From NCBI GenBank assembly GCA_013336035.1, contig JAAXUL010000396.1:1-7282 (forward strand): a DNA stretch of 7,282 bases. The letters are read 5' to 3'. The notes beneath the pieces are model-generated. The model did not search any database, was not told the origin of the DNA, and saw nothing but the letters and a program-made list of their open reading frames with translations. Both the position numbers and the translations under genes were made by a program. How positions within the stretch are numbered: position 1 is the first letter of the stretch; every line of letters starts with the position of its first letter. Origin of the DNA: Chloroflexales bacterium (GTDB taxonomy: Bacteria; Chloroflexota; Chloroflexia; Chloroflexales; Chloroflexaceae). Shown one piece after another: positions 5,282-7,282 of this stretch.

Positions 5282-6490
5282 TCAGGGCGCCCCTGGGAAG
5301 AGCGCGGCCCGCTCGGCCATCTCGGGCGGGTAGACGGTGTACTGCCCCCCGTCGGGCAGCAGCTGCTCGACCGCCATCGGCTTGGCGGCGTTGGCGCCGC
5401 GCTCGTCAAAGGCGATCGGCCCGTAGAAGGTCATGACATCGAGCTCGGCCAGCGCCGCGCGCACGGCCTCGGGCGCGAGGCTGCCCGCCGCCTCGATGGC
5501 GTACTGGTAGGCCACCAGGCACGCCGCCGAGGAGGCCGCCGTGTAGGGCACGGTCGCGTAGTGGGGGTAGCGGGCCCGGAAGGCCGCGGCGAAGGCCCCC
5601 GGCGTGCCCCACAGATCGTCGCCCACATAGGTCAGGGCGGGCGTCCACTGGGTCGCCCCGAGCACATAGTCGGCGTCGGCGCGCAGGCGCTGGCGGAACT
5701 CGGGCGACGAGGGCCCCACGCTGAAGCCCATGGCCCGCGGGCGCAGCCCCACGTCCTGCGACTGCCGCGCCACCAGCAGGGCGTCCTGCAGGTGCCCGGC
5801 CCCCAGCAGCAGGTCGGGCGCCAGCGCGCGCAGGCGGCCCAGCTCGGGCCCAAGGTCCTGGCTGCCCGACGGGTAGCGCACGCTGGCCACCAGCTCGAGC
5901 CCCCGCTCTCGGGCGTAGGCCGCCGCGCCGTCGGCCACCTCACTGGCGAAGCTGTTGTCGGCGCCGACGATGGCCACGGTCCGCAGGGGCGGCTCTGCCG
6001 CGACCGCCAGATCGATGATCCCGCGCAGGTAGGCGCTGGCCGGGCTCAGCACGCCGAAGAGGTAGGGGTTGCCCGTGGCGAAGAGGCTGTCGGCGGCGCC
6101 GCTGCCCTCGACCATGGGGAGGCCGTGGCGGGCCGCGACCTCGGCGGCGACGGCCGTAGGCCCCGAGCCGTAGGGGCCTAGCAGGAAGTCCACCTGGTCC
6201 TCGGCCACCAGGCGCTCGTACAGCTCGGCGGCCCGCTCGGGGCGCGACTCGTCGTCGTAGTAGCGCAGCCGCACCGGGTAGCGCCGCCCGCCCACCGCGA
6301 CCCCGCCCGCGGCGTTGACCGCATCGACGAAGAGCATGTAGCCGTCACGGGTGTGCTCGCCCTCCTTGGCCGTCACCCCGGTGATCGAGATCGTGGCCCC
6401 GAACAGGATCGCCTCGCGGGCCGGCGCCAGGGGGGCGCACCCGGCCAGGGCGAGGATCACGAGGAGCAGGAGCCCGGCGCGGGCGCTCAT
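5282..6490 (-). CDS. HAAT/LivJ-type substrate-binding lipoprotein coupled to the two-component system
   Basis: This is a 402-residue periplasmic binding protein of fold type I (Peripla_BP_6, the branched-chain amino acid/amide family). A lipoprotein signal peptide at the N-terminus has a hydrophobic core at about 6-16 and a lipobox LAGC with acylated C18. The mature part starts with a strand-turn typical of the family (ATISITG, 32-38). It keeps VNAAGG (58-63), YDDES (78-82), ELYERLVAED (89-98), GPYGSG (105-110), SPASAYLRG (149-157), GHLQD (232-236) and TFYGPIAFD (354-362). These blocks recur in the downstream binding protein, so the two are paralogues. ATG at 6490 was chosen because it overlaps the regulator's TGA as ATGA and directly precedes the signal peptide. 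The frame stays open further upstream, but there it only shadows the regulator gene. No permease genes accompany it before the next gap, so a sensory role beside the kinase is plausible. A second transport receptor for the same importer is the main alternative. Confidence 0.93.
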   Translation of the reverse strand: MSARAGLLLLVILALAGCAPLAPAREAILFGATISITGVTAKEGEHTRDGYMLFVDAVNAAGGVAVGGRRYPVRLRYYDDESRPERAAELYERLVAEDQVDFLLGPYGSGPTAVAAEVAARHGLPMVEGSGAADSLFATGNPYLFGVLSPASAYLRGIIDLAVAAEPPLRTVAIVGADNSFASEVADGAAAYARERGLELVASVRYPSGSQDLGPELGRLRALAPDLLLGAGHLQDALLVARQSQDVGLRPRAMGFSVGPSSPEFRQRLRADADYVLGATQWTPALTYVGDDLWGTPGAFAAAFRARYPHYATVPYTAASSAACLVAYQYAIEAAGSLAPEAVRAALAELDVMTFYGPIAFDERGANAAKPMAVEQLLPDGGQYTVYPPEMAERAALFPGAP

Positions 6491-7182
6491 GGGACGAACC
6501 GGTAGCCCGTGCCCGGCTCGGTCACCAGGTAGCGCGGCGTGCCCGGCTCGGGCTCGAGCTTGCGGCGCAGGCGGCCCACATAGACCCGCAGGTACTCGGG
6601 CTCGTCGCCGTACTGGTCGCCCCAGACCCGCTGCAGCAGCATGCGGTGGGTCAGCACCTTGTTGGGGTGGCTGACCATCTGGGCCAGCAGGGCGAACTCG
6701 GTCGGCGTGAGCTTCACCTCGCGGCCGCGCACGCGCACCACGTGCTCCTCGAGGTCCACCTCGATCTCGCCGAAGCGGCGCATTCGGCTGGGCGGGGCAG
6801 CGGGCTCGGCCCACTGGCTGCGCCGCAGCACCGCCTGCACGCGCGCCATCAGCTCGCCCACGCCAAAGGGCTTGGTCAGATAGTCGTCGGCCCCGAGGTC
6901 GAAGGCCGCCACCTTGTCGGCCTCCTCATCAAGGGCGGTCAGCACCACGATCGGCACCGTCGAGCGCTCGCGCACGCGGCGTGTCACCTCGAGGCCGTCC
7001 ATGCGCGGCATCATTACGTCGAGGATGAGCAGGTGGCACGACTCGGCGCCCCAGAGGGCCAGGGCCTCGAGGCCGTTGGTCGCCTCGGTCACCGCGAAGC
7101 CCCGCGCCCGCAGGTTGCGCGCGACAAAGTCGCGGAGCGGTGTCTCGTCGTCGGCGACAAGGATCGTCTTTTGCTGCATCAT
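6487..7182 (-). CDS. OmpR/PhoB-class response regulator, KdpE-like
   Basis: This 231-residue two-component DNA-binding regulator is complete. The receiver domain (about 5-120) has the acidic pair D11-D12, phosphoacceptor D55 in LILDVMMP, switch residue T82 and conserved K104 in LTKPF. A short Pro/Ala-rich linker (about 121-133) leads to a winged-helix output domain (about 134-231). The output domain has the LTPTEFALL segment and a recognition-helix region around 194-210, and ends in TEPGTGYRF. The YLRVYVGRLRRKLE stretch and this ending resemble KdpE more than PhoB or OmpR. No kdp potassium genes are visible here. A GAGG-containing ribosome site precedes two adjacent ATG codons; the first (7182) is used, but the second (7179) is equally possible. 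The stop TGA overlaps the next gene's ATG (6487-6490). The regulator probably acts as a phosphorylation-dependent activator or repressor, and the downstream importer operon is the obvious candidate target (inference). Confidence 0.95.
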   Translation of the reverse strand: MMQQKTILVADDETPLRDFVARNLRARGFAVTEATNGLEALALWGAESCHLLILDVMMPRMDGLEVTRRVRERSTVPIVVLTALDEEADKVAAFDLGADDYLTKPFGVGELMARVQAVLRRSQWAEPAAPPSRMRRFGEIEVDLEEHVVRVRGREVKLTPTEFALLAQMVSHPNKVLTHRMLLQRVWGDQYGDEPEYLRVYVGRLRRKLEPEPGTPRYLVTEPGTGYRFVP

Positions 7183-7204
7183 CGGACCTCGCCTCTGTTG
7201 ATGC

Positions 7205-7282
7205 TTAGTTCGCCGCCTGGAGGGGGCCTATCACCTCGTGGGTCTCGGCCGGCGCGTCCGCCGCCGGCAGCGTGAAGCAGAA
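7205..7282 (-). CDS. C-terminal end of a probable sensor histidine kinase (partial)
   Basis: An open frame enters from the right window edge and ends at TAA (7207-7205), giving 25 visible residues that begin FCFTLPAAD. A Phe/Thr-rich beta strand ending in TLP close to the C-terminus is typical of the last strand of the HATPase_c domain in histidine kinases (the usual form is GSxFxFTLP). The stop lies 22 nt before the start of a response-regulator gene on the same strand, which is the normal kinase-regulator arrangement. The kinase would phosphorylate that regulator. Its sensor domain lies outside the window, so whether it is periplasmic, membrane-embedded or cytosolic cannot be told. The identification rests on a short tail plus context. 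Confidence 0.7.
   Translation of the reverse strand, partial: FCFTLPAADAPAETHEVIGPLQAAN

Noticed and set aside
5277..5291. 5-bp GGCGC/GCGCC stem spanning the stop codon of the sensor-linked lipoprotein, as a terminator.
   Set aside because: The stem is short, common by chance at this GC content and lacks a T-run. The following AT-rich sequence is better explained by the phased repeats.

Overview
This high-GC window carries one co-oriented gene set, all read from the minus strand (right to left). It looks like Chloroflexota, perhaps a Chloroflexales-type filamentous bacterium. The hints are the lipoprotein substrate-binding proteins, the Ala/Pro/Glu/Thr-rich linker after one lipidated cysteine, the GC content and the GC-rich interspersed intergenic repeats. 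This placement is an inference from style, since no phylogenetic marker gene is present.

In transcription order, the right edge holds the last 25 codons of a probable sensor histidine kinase. A 22-nt gap separates it from a complete OmpR/PhoB-class response regulator resembling KdpE. The regulator's stop codon overlaps (ATGA) the start of a lipoprotein of the branched-chain amino acid/amide (HAAT/LivJ-type) substrate-binding family. Kinase, regulator and binding protein therefore look like one translationally linked sensing unit. A 138-bp gap follows, holding 10-11-bp-phased TTTA direct repeats and a possible -10 element.

After the gap comes a full HAAT-type ABC importer in the classical livKHMGF order: a second binding lipoprotein clearly paralogous to the first, permease LivH, permease LivM (ATGA overlap with LivH), ATPase LivG and ATPase LivF. 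A 255-bp gap between the binding protein and LivH contains a stem-loop just after the stop codon and two tandem copies of a GC-rich repeat. The 132 bp after livF hold a strong 9-bp stem-loop that shares its core with those repeats.

The working model is as follows. The upstream lipoprotein is a ligand-sensing partner, or a decoy paralogue of the transport binding protein, that feeds the kinase/regulator pair. The regulator may bind the phased repeats and control the importer operon. The transported ligand cannot be read from the sequence; amino acids, amides, urea-like compounds and small organic acids are all carried by this family.
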